Shown here piece after piece: positions 1-7,800 of a stretch of 11,800 bases of DNA. The stretch lies in the NCBI GenBank assembly GCA_031268685.1, contig JAIRWW010000313.1, forward strand, positions 1 to 11,800. The letters run 5' to 3'. A program made the translations under genes and the position numbers. The stretch is from Azoarcus sp. (GTDB lineage Bacteria > Pseudomonadota > Gammaproteobacteria > Burkholderiales > Rhodocyclaceae). Each line of letters begins with the position of its first letter. Positions within the stretch are counted from its first letter, which is position 1. Under the pieces are notes generated by a model. The model saw nothing but the letters and a program-made list of their open reading frames with translations. It did not search any database and was not told where the DNA came from.

Positions 1-404
1 GACTCGGTCAGGCGTGCGGTGTAATTTTCCTGGATGATGAGCGGCATGCGCGGCGCGCGCTGGTGCACTCGCGAAATCAGGCGCGGCAGCAGATAAGGGC
101 CGATGGTGTAGATGACGCCCAGCCGCAAGGTTCCGATGAGCGGGTCTTTTCCGGCGGTGGCGATCTCTCCGATGCGAGCGGCTTCGAACAAAACCTTTTC
201 GGCCTGGGTAACGATGCGGCGTCCGGTTTCGGTAATTTTGATTTCGGTGGCGCCGCGCTCAAAAAGCTGGACACCGAGTTTTTCCTCGGCTCTCTTGATA
301 GCCACAGAGAGCGTCGGCTGCGAAACGTGACATCTTTCGGCTGCGCGGCTGAAGTGTTTCTCGTGCGCCAAGGCGACGATATAGCGTAAGTAGGTAAGCG
401 TCAT
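1..404 (-). CDS. oxyR: OxyR-like LysR-family transcriptional regulator (5' part, cut by window edge)
   Basis: Only the first 134 codons are present; the gene runs off the left edge. Translation from the ATG at 404-402 gives a LysR N-terminal winged helix-turn-helix: MTLTYLRYIVALAHEKHFSR, then AAERCHVSQPTLSVAIKRAE (residues 21-40), the typical recognition-helix region. The segment LGVIYTIGPYLLPRL (about residues 95-109) opens the effector-binding domain and closely resembles the same stretch of E. coli OxyR (GLIPTVGPYLLP), which separates it from CysB, CbbR and most other LysR proteins. OxyR senses hydrogen peroxide through two cysteines in its C-terminal domain and activates catalase and peroxidase genes; those cysteines would lie outside the window and could not be checked. 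The gene is divergent from the htrA-like gene across 235 bases. The ribosome binding site is weak. The LysR call is certain; OxyR rests on sequence resemblance. Confidence 0.85.
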   Translation of the reverse strand, partial: MTLTYLRYIVALAHEKHFSRAAERCHVSQPTLSVAIKRAEEKLGVQLFERGATEIKITETGRRIVTQAEKVLFEAARIGEIATAGKDPLIGTLRLGVIYTIGPYLLPRLISRVHQRAPRMPLIIQENYTARLTE

Positions 405-550
405 TCGCGTATCTCGGTATTTCCTGGTAAAAGGCATATTACATGAAAGCCTCGGCGCGAGAGAATGCGCTGTCCTCAAGTTTATCGCAAGAAAGAATGC
501 CATACTCGTGCGACGGATTCGCCGTCCTGTGAAGAAACTGAAGGATTTCG

Positions 551-578
551 GGAACAGCGCGCCGGAAATGCTGTCAAA
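551..578 (+). promoter_or_regulatory. Candidate sigma-E (RpoE/AlgU)-type promoter of the htrA-like gene
   Basis: GGAACAG at 551-557, 15 bases, then GTCAAA at 573-578. The known sigma-E consensus is GGAACTT, 15-19 bases, GTCnAA, so five of seven -35 positions and all fixed -10 positions match. It lies about 60 bases before the start codon of a periplasmic HtrA protease, a classic sigma-E target. Predicted by eye only; in a GC-rich genome a chance match is possible. Confidence 0.5.
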
Positions 579-639
579 TGTTCCTGTCGTTACCCCATCT
601 GGGGCAGTCCGCATTTTTTATTTTTACCGAGGAGCGTAA

Positions 640-2079
640 ATGAAAAAAAACCTTGTCGCCGCAGCCTTGGCCCTCGCTTTGGCCGCCTGCTTGCCTGAAA
701 ACAGCACTATCTCCACCGCGCATGCCGAAGACACTGCCGTGGCTGCGCCGCGCGGTCTGCCGGATTTCGCAAGCCTTGTCGAGAAAGTCGGCCCTGCGGT
801 GGTTAATATAAGCGTCAACGAAACCATTCAGTCCGATGGTGAAAATCCCCTGGCCAACGATCCTTTCTTCGATTTTCTTCGCCGTTTCGGCATACCGGGG
901 CAAGGTTTTCCTGGGCAGCCCGGCATTCCCCGCGCCAGACAGGGCATAGGCTCCGGTTTCATCGTCAGCAGCGATGGCTATGTGCTTACCAATGCCCATG
1001 TGGTCGGTAGTGAAAGTACCGATGTCACCGTCAAATTAAGCGACAAGCGCGAATTCAAGGCAAAAGTTGTAGGCATCGACCGCCGCACGGACGTGGCCGT
1101 CATCAAGATCGAAGCTAAAAATCTGCCGACGGCTTCCATCGGCGATCCCGACCGCGCCCGCGTCGGCGAGTGGGTCGCAGCCATTGGCTCGCCATTCGGC
1201 CTCGAACACACAGTCACAGCCGGCATCATCTCTGCCAAGGCGCGCCGCTTGCCGGACGAAAACTACGTGCCTTTCATCCAGACCGACGTTGCGGTCAATC
1301 CAGGCAATTCTGGCGGTCCCCTGTTCGATCTCAATGGCCGGGTCATCGGCGTCAACTCGCAGATCTACTCGCGCTCGGGCGGTTTCATGGGTATCTCCTT
1401 TGCCATTCCCATTGACGTTGCCATGAGGGTCAAGGATCAACTGGTGCAGCATGGCCATGTACAGCGTGGACGCCTGGGCATCTACATTCAGGAAATGAGT
1501 CCGGAACTGGCCTCGTCCTTCGGTCTCGACAAAGCGCGCGGTGCGCTTGTGGCGCAAGTCGAAACTGGCAGCGCTGCCGAACGCGCCGGTCTGCAAACGG
1601 GCGATGTCGTACTCAAGGTCGATGGCAAGGAAATCAACGAATCCAATGAATTGCCGCGCATCGTCGGCGATAGCCAGCCGGGTAGCAAAGTCCGGCTCGA
1701 AATCTGGCGCGACGGCAAGCGGCGCGAAGTCACCGCCATACTCGACAAACTGCCGGCGGAAAATGCCGAACAAGCCGCTGGCGGCGATCAGGACAAGGAT
1801 GCCCAGGGCACGCTCGATAAATTCGGTCTTGCCTTGCGGGCGCTCGATGCTCGTGAAGCCGCGCGCTTGGGCGTGCGGGGCGGACTGGTGGTCGAAACGG
1901 TTGGAGGGCAAGCTGCGAGAGCCGGTTTGCAGACTGGCGATATCATCCTCGCCCTGAACAGCCAGCCGGTTTCTTCGCCGACGCAGTTCCGGCAGTCGCT
2001 TGAAAAAGTGGGCAAGCGTTTTGCGCTCTTGATTCAGCGCGGGAATTCGCGGATTTTCGTGCCCATCCGGCTTAACTGA
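640..2079 (+). CDS. HtrA/Do-family periplasmic serine endoprotease (DegP/DegQ/MucD-like)
   Basis: A 479-residue trypsin-like protease with two C-terminal PDZ domains, the normal Do-family layout. The catalytic triad is visible: His120 in TNAHVV, Asp151 in RRTDVAVIKI, Ser224 in NPGNSGGPL. The protease domain spans about residues 40-270, PDZ1 about 278-370, and PDZ2 about 392-475. These enzymes degrade or chaperone misfolded envelope proteins in the periplasm. The export signal is ambiguous: KKN, a hydrophobic alanine/leucine stretch, then LAAC with Cys17 fitting a lipobox, but an AHA-ED site near residue 29 could serve signal peptidase I. GAGGAG at 629-634, five bases before the ATG, fixes the start. 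Resemblance to Neisseria DegQ is strong, for example FIQTDVAVNPGNSGGPLF and SRSGGFMGISFAIPIDVAM. A sigma-E-like promoter lies upstream and a terminator downstream. I leave the symbol blank because degP, degQ and mucD cannot be told apart here. Confidence 0.95.
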   Translation: MKKNLVAAALALALAACLPENSTISTAHAEDTAVAAPRGLPDFASLVEKVGPAVVNISVNETIQSDGENPLANDPFFDFLRRFGIPGQGFPGQPGIPRARQGIGSGFIVSSDGYVLTNAHVVGSESTDVTVKLSDKREFKAKVVGIDRRTDVAVIKIEAKNLPTASIGDPDRARVGEWVAAIGSPFGLEHTVTAGIISAKARRLPDENYVPFIQTDVAVNPGNSGGPLFDLNGRVIGVNSQIYSRSGGFMGISFAIPIDVAMRVKDQLVQHGHVQRGRLGIYIQEMSPELASSFGLDKARGALVAQVETGSAAERAGLQTGDVVLKVDGKEINESNELPRIVGDSQPGSKVRLEIWRDGKRREVTAILDKLPAENAEQAAGGDQDKDAQGTLDKFGLALRALDAREAARLGVRGGLVVETVGGQAARAGLQTGDIILALNSQPVSSPTQFRQSLEKVGKRFALLIQRGNSRIFVPIRLN

Positions 2080-2104
2080 ACGCGAATCGGCCAAAGCCGC
2101 GTAT

Positions 2105-2138
2105 ACCGGGCGGGGTAAGCATACCCGCCCGGTTTTTC
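2105..2138 (+). terminator. Rho-independent terminator after the htrA-like gene
   Basis: ACCGGGCGGG at 2105-2114 pairs perfectly with CCCGCCCGGT at 2124-2133 around a nine-base loop, followed by a T run ending at 2137. It starts 25 bases after the protease stop codon. The T tract is on the plus side only, so it should mainly stop the protease transcript, although the stem also sits between this gene and the convergent DUF3861 gene. Confidence 0.9.
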
Positions 2139-2168
2139 ATTTCAGGATGATTTTTGTTTTCTGGCAGG

Positions 2169-2486
2169 CTACTTTTCAGTAGCATCTTTTTTCAGGTTCT
2201 TTTTCAGGTTTTTCATGAAATCTATGAAATGCGGCTCGAACGCAGAGAACAGCTCATTTCCCCTGTTGCTCATGATGACTTTGCCAAACAGCTTGAGTCC
2301 CACGACAAGCATTGCGCCGTCGTCAGCGGAAAGGCCGGTGGCAGCCGCCGCCTGGCGCTCAATCTCAATGATGGAGAAGATATCGTCGTGGTTGCCGAAA
2401 TCAAGCTGCAACTGGCGAGATGCTGCGTCGGGCGAAACGGCGTCCAATTGTTCAAGTGTGACTCGATAGAGGTGCTCTTTTTTCAC
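2169..2486 (-). CDS. DUF3861 family protein
   Basis: A 105-residue protein resembling the DUF3861 family: KKEHLYRVTLEQL at the N-terminus, FGNHDDIFSIIE (about residues 30-41), and VVGLKLFGKVIMSNR (about 61-75) followed by LFSAFEPHFIDFMKNL. No biochemical role is established for the family, and there is no signal peptide or membrane segment, so it is probably cytoplasmic. The start is taken as GTG at 2486-2484 because AAGGAG (complement of 2494-2499) lies seven bases before it and because conserved sequence begins there; an ATG 25 codons upstream adds a segment with no family resemblance. The last residues contain a tandem NLKK repeat encoded by two nearly identical 12-base units. It is convergent with the htrA-like gene and divergent from the metallophosphoesterase gene. 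Confidence 0.85.
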   Translation of the reverse strand: MKKEHLYRVTLEQLDAVSPDAASRQLQLDFGNHDDIFSIIEIERQAAAATGLSADDGAMLVVGLKLFGKVIMSNRGNELFSAFEPHFIDFMKNLKKNLKKDATEK

Positions 2487-2765
2487 TTTGAAACTCCTTG
2501 GAAATCGTTTCCATGTATGGTTTGGCTGAGCTGGGTTGATTTCTCGCCGCCTGCTCGGCAACCCTCCATCTTAGCCGATTCTATGAAATACTGTAAAGTT
2601 CCGGGAAGGGCGGAAGCCGCCTTCGCATCGAGGCCAGCCAGGGATTGCTTCCGCTCCTTGTTTTCCCTCATGCCCATCGGAAGTGCGGAATGTGCAGCCG
2701 ATAAGTAACGGCAACGGCATGAGTGAAGACCGTCCGGCCCTTGAAACCGATGAGATGACACCGCA
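2487..2765. other. Divergent intergenic region between the DUF3861 and metallophosphoesterase genes
   Basis: This region of 279 bases must hold the promoters of both flanking genes, but I could not pick a convincing -35/-10 pair on either strand. A GC-rich imperfect palindrome, GAAGGGCGG then AAG then CCGCCTTC, lies around 2605-2625 and lacks a T tract. A 16-codon open frame (2719-2769, starting MSEDRPALE) ends in an ATGA overlap with the next gene; it is described as a finding. No RNA gene was recognised. Confidence 0.5.
2494..2499 (-). promoter_or_regulatory. Ribosome binding site that selects the GTG start of the DUF3861 gene
   Basis: Read on the minus strand this is AAGGAG, seven bases before GTG at 2486-2484. 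No comparable site precedes the upstream ATG at 2561, so it argues for the shorter 105-residue protein. Confidence 0.75.
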
Positions 2766-3869
2766 ATGATGATAACGATGATCGTATGGTGCCTGATAGC
2801 TGTTTCAGTCTGGTATGTCCCGTCCAGGCTGAAAAAATTGCTTGGTCTCCGAAAGGCGTGGCCATGGCATGCTTTGTTCATTGGCGTTGTCGTTGGCTAT
2901 GCGCTGCTGCTTCTCAAGGGGGTTTACACTTGGGATAGTGCTTCCATTGCTGTCATCTTCAATGCGCTTGGGCTGCTGCTGGTTTTTTTCATTTATTTGT
3001 TTTTCTTCCTGGCCGTTACACATCCGCTCTCATTCCTTATCAAACGGATTGCCGGGCGTTCGCTCGGTATTTGCGGAATTTCCGTTTCCGCATTGTTCGT
3101 GATCCTTGGGTTCATCAATGCGCAATCTTTCGTGGTCGTGCATTACGACTTGCCTGTGAAGGGGCTGGAGCGCCCTGTCAGGCTTGTTCATGTTCCCGAC
3201 ATTCATCTGGGAACTCAGCGTGGGGAATCCTGGCTCAAGAAGATTCTGAATGCCGTGAATGAACAGAAGCCCGATATGGTTCTTTATAACGGCGATCTGG
3301 TCGATAGCAATCTGGCCCTGAAGCCTGAACTGTTTTCGCTTTTCAAGGCCGTTGACGCTGAGCAGTATTTCACCCTCGGCAACCATGAATATTACATGGA
3401 CACAGACAAGGCGCTTCAACTTATAGCTGACGCGGGTATACGGATTTTGCGAAGCGAAATGATCGAGACGCATGGCATTCAGCTAATCGGTATGGAATAT
3501 ATGAACGCCGACAGGGAAACCTATGATGCGCATGCCGTAAACGCCCTGACCATACAGGAAGAATTGCCGCGAATTGCCAGAGACGCTGAGAAGCCATCCG
3601 TCCTTGTGCATCACAGCCCTGTAGGTATGCGCTATGCAGCGGAAGGAAATATTGATGTCATGCTTTCCGGCCACACACATGGCGGGCAGTTTTTTCCTGG
3701 CACCGCATTGGTGAAGTACCGCTTCCCCATGTACAGCGGGCGTTATCAGATTGGCGGAACCACGGTGTTGGTCTCGCAAGGCGCAGGAACGTTCGGCCCA
3801 TGGATGCGGCTTGGGACCAGAAACGAAGTACAGGTCATTAATCTGCTTCCCGCAGCATCCAGCCAATAA
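2766..3869 (+). CDS. Membrane-anchored calcineurin-like metallophosphoesterase (YkuE/YaeI-like)
   Basis: A 367-residue protein with about four hydrophobic segments in the first 125 residues (roughly 5-18, 35-50, 62-85, 103-122) followed by a calcineurin-like phosphoesterase domain from about residue 138. The metal-binding motifs appear in order: VPDIHLG with Asp145 and His147, NGDLVD with Asp177, GNHE with Asn206 and His207, VHHSP near 281-285, and GHTHGGQ with His303 and His305. All expected two-metal ligands seem present, so activity is likely. YkuE/YaeI-type relatives act on phosphoesters at the membrane, but the substrate cannot be read from sequence. The start is the first of three nearby ATGs (2766, 2769, 2778); the ribosome binding site is weak, and a preceding 16-codon frame overlaps the ATG as ATGA, so coupled translation is possible. 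No clear terminator follows. Confidence 0.9.
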   Translation: MMITMIVWCLIAVSVWYVPSRLKKLLGLRKAWPWHALFIGVVVGYALLLLKGVYTWDSASIAVIFNALGLLLVFFIYLFFFLAVTHPLSFLIKRIAGRSLGICGISVSALFVILGFINAQSFVVVHYDLPVKGLERPVRLVHVPDIHLGTQRGESWLKKILNAVNEQKPDMVLYNGDLVDSNLALKPELFSLFKAVDAEQYFTLGNHEYYMDTDKALQLIADAGIRILRSEMIETHGIQLIGMEYMNADRETYDAHAVNALTIQEELPRIARDAEKPSVLVHHSPVGMRYAAEGNIDVMLSGHTHGGQFFPGTALVKYRFPMYSGRYQIGGTTVLVSQGAGTFGPWMRLGTRNEVQVINLLPAASSQ

Positions 3870-4021
3870 GTCCGTGGAGAAGCGTGCCGGGCCAAATGGG
3901 TGGGCGCGCCGTTGCTTTCACCATGTGCCAATCCGGGCGCGAAGATTATCCGCATGCGAAACGCCGTCTGGAACTTCTCTTTCCTGCGCCGCCTTGCCTT
4001 GAGCCTGTTTCGCGCTGATAC

Positions 4022-4055
4022 CTTACGATTCACCAGCCATCTTACGATTCACCAG
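4022..4055. repeat. 15-bp exact direct repeat pair, possible regulator binding sites
   Basis: CTTACGATTCACCAG occurs at 4022-4036 and again without mismatch at 4041-4055, a period of 19 bases. The pair ends about 28 bases before a TATAAT box. Two in-phase copies upstream of a promoter suit a transcription factor that binds as tandem protomers; a local duplication with no function is the alternative. Confidence 0.7.
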
Positions 4056-4083
4056 TCTACTCAGAGAATTTAAGACTTTTGCA

Positions 4084-4089
4084 TATAAT
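4084..4089 (+). promoter_or_regulatory. Candidate -10 box upstream of the adenosyltransferase gene
   Basis: Perfect TATAAT in an AT-rich stretch. The -35 region at about 4061-4066 (TCAGAG) is a poor match, which would fit an activator-dependent promoter using the direct repeats just upstream. The predicted leader would be about 150 bases, which is long. Only moderately convincing. Confidence 0.4.
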
Positions 4090-4244
4090 CCCGAATACAT
4101 CACTGGCGCTCTGCAATTACGCAAAATTTGATGCACCAGCCCACGATAGCTGTCCAGCTCCGGCATTTGCAGAAGTGAGGCGGTTATCATGTGCGCCACC
4201 GGCTTTTTGCCGCTTTTTCCTCGACTTTGCTGGACGGAAACGCC

Positions 4245-4817
4245 ATGGGACACCGCCTCTCCAAAATCTACACTCGCACTGGCGATGCTGGTTCTACCGG
4301 TCTCGGCGACGGTTCGCGGGTCGCCAAAAATGATGTACGCATCCGTGCCATCGGCGAAATCGACGAAACCAACGCGACGCTCGGGCTTTTGCTTGCCGAA
4401 ACCTTGCCTGGCGATGTGCGTGCGCTCATGACTGGCGTGCAGCACGATTTGTTCGATTTGGGTGGAGAGGTTTGCATTCCCGGCGCCAGCATGATCACAG
4501 CCGGGCAGGTGAGGCGGCTGGAGACTGCCATCGACCGCTATAACGCCGATCTGGAGCCGCTCAAGGATTTCATTCTTCCCGGCGGTTCCCGGGCCGCAGC
4601 CCAGGCGCATCATGCCCGCACCGTCTGCCGCCGCGCCGAGCGCGCATTGGTGGCGCTGGCGCAAGTTCAGTCTGTTAACGACGGACCGCGACAATATCTG
4701 AACCGGCTTTCCGACCTGCTTTTTGTGCTGGGAAGAATCCTCAACCGTGCGGCGGGACAAGGCGATGTGCTGTGGCAGAAGCGCCAGAATGCCGCCGGTG
4801 AATGCGAGCACGATTGA
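4245..4817 (+). CDS. ATP:cob(I)alamin adenosyltransferase, PduO type
   Basis: A 190-residue enzyme transferring the 5'-deoxyadenosyl group of ATP to cob(I)alamin to make adenosylcobalamin. Family motifs are visible: KIYTRTGDAGSTGL (residues 7-20) forms the ATP-binding N-terminal loop, GEIDETNA (37-44) the subunit-interface helix, FILPGGS (109-115), and CRRAER (128-133) with the conserved Arg and Glu of the active site. Length is normal for the single-domain PduO family, and the motifs differ from CobA/BtuR, whose P-loop is absent. The start is ATG 4245, immediately before the conserved block; an in-frame GTG at 4191 would add 18 unmatched residues, and the ribosome binding site (GGA at short distance) is weak either way. 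It is convergent with the giant oxidoreductase gene with only 60 bases between stop codons. Pairing of these two genes is, as I recall, frequent in betaproteobacteria. Confidence 0.93.
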   Translation: MGHRLSKIYTRTGDAGSTGLGDGSRVAKNDVRIRAIGEIDETNATLGLLLAETLPGDVRALMTGVQHDLFDLGGEVCIPGASMITAGQVRRLETAIDRYNADLEPLKDFILPGGSRAAAQAHHARTVCRRAERALVALAQVQSVNDGPRQYLNRLSDLLFVLGRILNRAAGQGDVLWQKRQNAAGECEHD

Positions 4818-4839
4818 TTTTGTGGGGCCGGGGCGGGCG

Positions 4840-4866
4840 CGGCGGGACTTCGACAGGCTCCCGCCG
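4840..4866. terminator. Hairpin between the convergent adenosyltransferase and oxidoreductase genes
   Basis: CGGCGGGA at 4840-4847 pairs perfectly with TCCCGCCG at 4859-4866 around an 11-base loop. It lies in the 60-base gap between two convergent stop codons, where a shared terminator is expected, but there is no T tract on either strand. The loop and flanks include ACTTCGACAGGCTC, which resembles the core of a dispersed proteobacterial intergenic repeat, so it might instead be a remnant of such an element. Confidence 0.45.
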
Positions 4867-4877
4867 TGCAGATCGGG

Positions 4878-7800
4878 CTATAACAGCACCCGCTCGATGC
4901 CGCCGTCGTTGACCTGCGCTACGTAATATTCCAGCCAGTCCTCTCCTATCACCTTGCGGGCGAGTTCGATGACCAGATAGTCCGATTCGACGCCACCCGC
5001 CACATTGGCGTAGCGTGCCAGCCCTTGCAGGCAGCTTGGGCAGGCTGTGAGGATGCGAACCGGGGCGTTGCCGTTTTTTTCGATTTCTTCTTGTTTGCGG
5101 TAGCGGACCTGGGTGGAAATGTCGGGACGGGCAATGGCCATGGTGCCGGATTCGCCGCAGCAGCGATCGGAGAGCGTGACGGGCGCGCCGAGGAGTTTTC
5201 CGGCGACCGTGAGGGCAGGGTATTGCTTCATCGGGGTGTGGCAGGGGTCGTGGAAAATGTAACTGGCCTTGGCTGTGTTTTCGAGCCTGACGCCTTTTTC
5301 CATCAGGTATTCGTGGATGTCGAGCAGGCGGCAGCCAGGGAAGATTTTGTCGAATTCGTATTCCTGTAGCTGATCCATGCAGGTGCCGCAGGAGACGATG
5401 ACGGTTTTGATATCGAGGTAGTTGAGCGTGTTGGCAACGCGGTGGAAAAGCACGCGGTTTTCGGTGCTGATTTTTTGGCCCTTGTCTTCGTTGCCTGCGG
5501 CTGTCTGCGGGAAGCCGCAGCACAGGTAGCCGGGCGGCAGCACGGTTTGTACGCCGAGGTGGTAGAGCATGGCCTGGGTGGCCAGACTGATTTGGCTGAA
5601 TTGCCGCTCCGAACCGCAGCCGGGGAAGTAGAAGACGGCTTCCGCATCGGTCGAGGCTTTGGCCGGGTCGCGGATGACGGGAATGATGGCGCTGTCTTCC
5701 AGGTCGAACATGGCGCGGCTCGTCTGGCGCGGCAGGTTGCCGGGCATGGGCCGGTTTATCAGGTGAATGATCTGGCTCTTGAGCGGAGCGCGTCCGACTG
5801 TGGCGGGCGGCGCCTTGATTTGTTTGCGAACGGGGAGCGATTTTTGCCCCAGTTTGTATGCGATGCGCTGTAGTTTGTAGCCCAAGCGAAGCATGACGGC
5901 GCGCATTGCGCCGATCAGGGCCGGGTCTTTGAGGGTGAGGAAGGCCATGGCCGCGGCCTTGCCAGGGTTGAAAGAGCGCTTTCCCTGCTTGCGCAGCAGG
6001 TTGCGCATGCTGATGGAAACATTGCCGAAGTCGATGTCGACCGGACAGGGCTTTTCGCAGCGGTGGCAGACGGTGCAGTGGTCGGAGACATCCTCGAATT
6101 CGCTCCAGTGCGCGAGCGAGACGCCGCGCCTGGTTTGTTCTTCGTAAAGCAGGGCTTCGATGAGCAGCGAGGTCGAGAGGATTTTGTTGCGCGGACTGTA
6201 GAGCAGGTTGGCGCGCGGGACGTGGGTGCTACAGACGGGTTTGCATTTGCCGCAGCGCAGGCAGTCTTTGATGGCGTGGGCGATGGCTCCGATTTCGGTT
6301 TGTTCCATGATGAGGGATTCGTGCCCCATCAGGTTGAAACTCGGCGTGTAGGCGTTTGCCAGATTGCCGCCGGGCATGAGTTTGCCGCGGTTGAAGCGGT
6401 TTTCCGGGTCGACTTTGTCTTTGTAGGAGCGGAACGAGGCCATCTCCGCGTCGGTCAGGTAGTCGAGCTTCGTGATGCCAATGCCGTGTTCGCCCGAGAT
6501 GACGCCGCCCAGCGAGCGCGCCAGCGCCATGATGCGGTCGACGGCGCGGTAGGCGGCGCGGAGCATTTCGTAGTCGTCGGAATTGACCGGGATGTTGGTA
6601 TGTACGTTGCCGTCGCCTGCATGCATATGCAGTGCGACGAAAACCCGTCCGCGCAAGACTTGGCGGTGCAGTGCGTCGATTTTTTCCAGTACGGAGTGGA
6701 AGATGGCTCCGTTGAAGATTTTCGAGAGCCGGGGCGCGAGTTCGGTCTTCCACGATACGCGGATGGAGTAGTCCTGCAAGCGGTGAAAAAGTGTCGGGTT
6801 TGCCGCGCGGTTGCTCAGTTCGCTTGCGTTTATGCCAAGGAGGTCGAATGCTTTTTCGGCTTCGGCCAGCGGCAGGTCGAGGTTTTCCAGTAGCCATTGC
6901 CAGCGTTTGCGCACGGTTTCGACGTAAGCGAGGGCGGCGTCGCGCCGGTCGCCGATCAGTTCTTCCGAGGTGAGGTTGGCGTCGCCCTGGTCGAGCGGCA
7001 GTGCGCCAGAGAGAAACTCTGTGAGCGCTCCGCACAAATCCAGTTTGTTCCGGATGGACAGTTCGATGTTGATGCGTTCGATGCCGTCGCAATAGTCTCC
7101 CATGCGCGGAAGCGGGATCACCACGTCTTCATTGATCTTGAAGGCATTGGTGTGCCGCGAGATTGCGGCGGTGCGCCCGCGTTCCAGCCAGAAACGCTTG
7201 CGCTGTTCGGGCGAGACGGCGATGAAGCCTTCGGCGCTGCGCGCGTGGGTCATGCGCACGACTTCGGCGGCGGCGGTCATGACCGCGGTTTCGTCGAAGC
7301 CGACGATATCGCCGATCAAGACCATTTTCGGGCGTCCGTGGCGGCGGGCCTTGGTCGTGTAGCCGACCGCTTTCACGTAGCGTTCGTCCATGTGTTCCAG
7401 CCCGGCGAGCTGCACGTTTGCTACGTTTCCGCCGCCGCCGGGTTTGAAGTAATTGGTGATGTCGACGATGGCGGGTACTGCCTCGCGCACCTGTCCGAAA
7501 AATTCGAGGCAGACTGTGCGCGTGACGGGCGGCATTTCGTGCAACAACCAGCGCGCCGCGACGATTATGCCGTCGGTGCCTTCTTTTTGTACGCCGGGGA
7601 TGCCGCCGAGGAATTTGTCGGTAACGTCTTTGCCGAGTCCGTCTTTGCGGCATCGCGCCCCTGGCACCAGAAGGACGCCTTCGCCGAGCGGCGAGCCGTG
7701 CGCGCTGTCGATGCGGCGCAGGCGGAAACGGACGTCTTTTTGCTCGTGGATTTTGCCGAAGTTGTGGTCGAGCCGGTCGACTTCGAGCCAGTTGCCGTCT

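Larger units (their letters stand above)
3870..4244. other. Intergenic region upstream of the cobalamin adenosyltransferase gene
   Basis: These 375 bases hold no gene I can support. They contain a 15-bp exact direct repeat pair (4022-4055) and a TATAAT box (4084-4089), annotated separately. I checked for a cobalamin riboswitch because the next gene handles B12 and did not find the B12-box pattern. Short arginine-rich frames on the minus strand and frames on the plus strand look like noise. Confidence 0.6.

Noticed and set aside
465..698. A 77-codon plus-strand frame overlapping the htrA-like gene start
   Set aside because: It overlaps the signal-peptide region of a well-supported gene in another frame, and its sequence shows no recognisable features.
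1036..2094. A 352-codon minus-strand frame over the htrA-like gene
   Set aside because: It lies antisense to a protein with a complete catalytic triad and two PDZ domains, and its translation has no family features.
2154..2708. A 184-codon plus-strand frame over the DUF3861 gene and the following gap
   Set aside because: The minus strand carries a family-matching protein with a good ribosome binding site; the plus-strand translation has no recognisable features.
3746..4033. An arginine-rich 95-codon minus-strand frame partly in the gap before the adenosyltransferase
   Set aside because: Half of it is antisense to the metallophosphoesterase, there is no ribosome binding site, and the composition looks random.
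4200..4218. CGGC, five T, GCCG followed by C and a T run, resembling a small terminator or attenuator
   Set aside because: The stem is only four pairs long, too weak to call, and lies 27 bases before the adenosyltransferase start.
4090..4244. Possible cobalamin riboswitch before the adenosyltransferase gene
   Set aside because: The long leader made it worth checking, but I found no B12-box-like segment and no matching stem arrangement.
4023..4811. A 262-codon minus-strand frame over the adenosyltransferase gene
   Set aside because: The plus strand encodes a complete PduO-type enzyme; this is its shadow.
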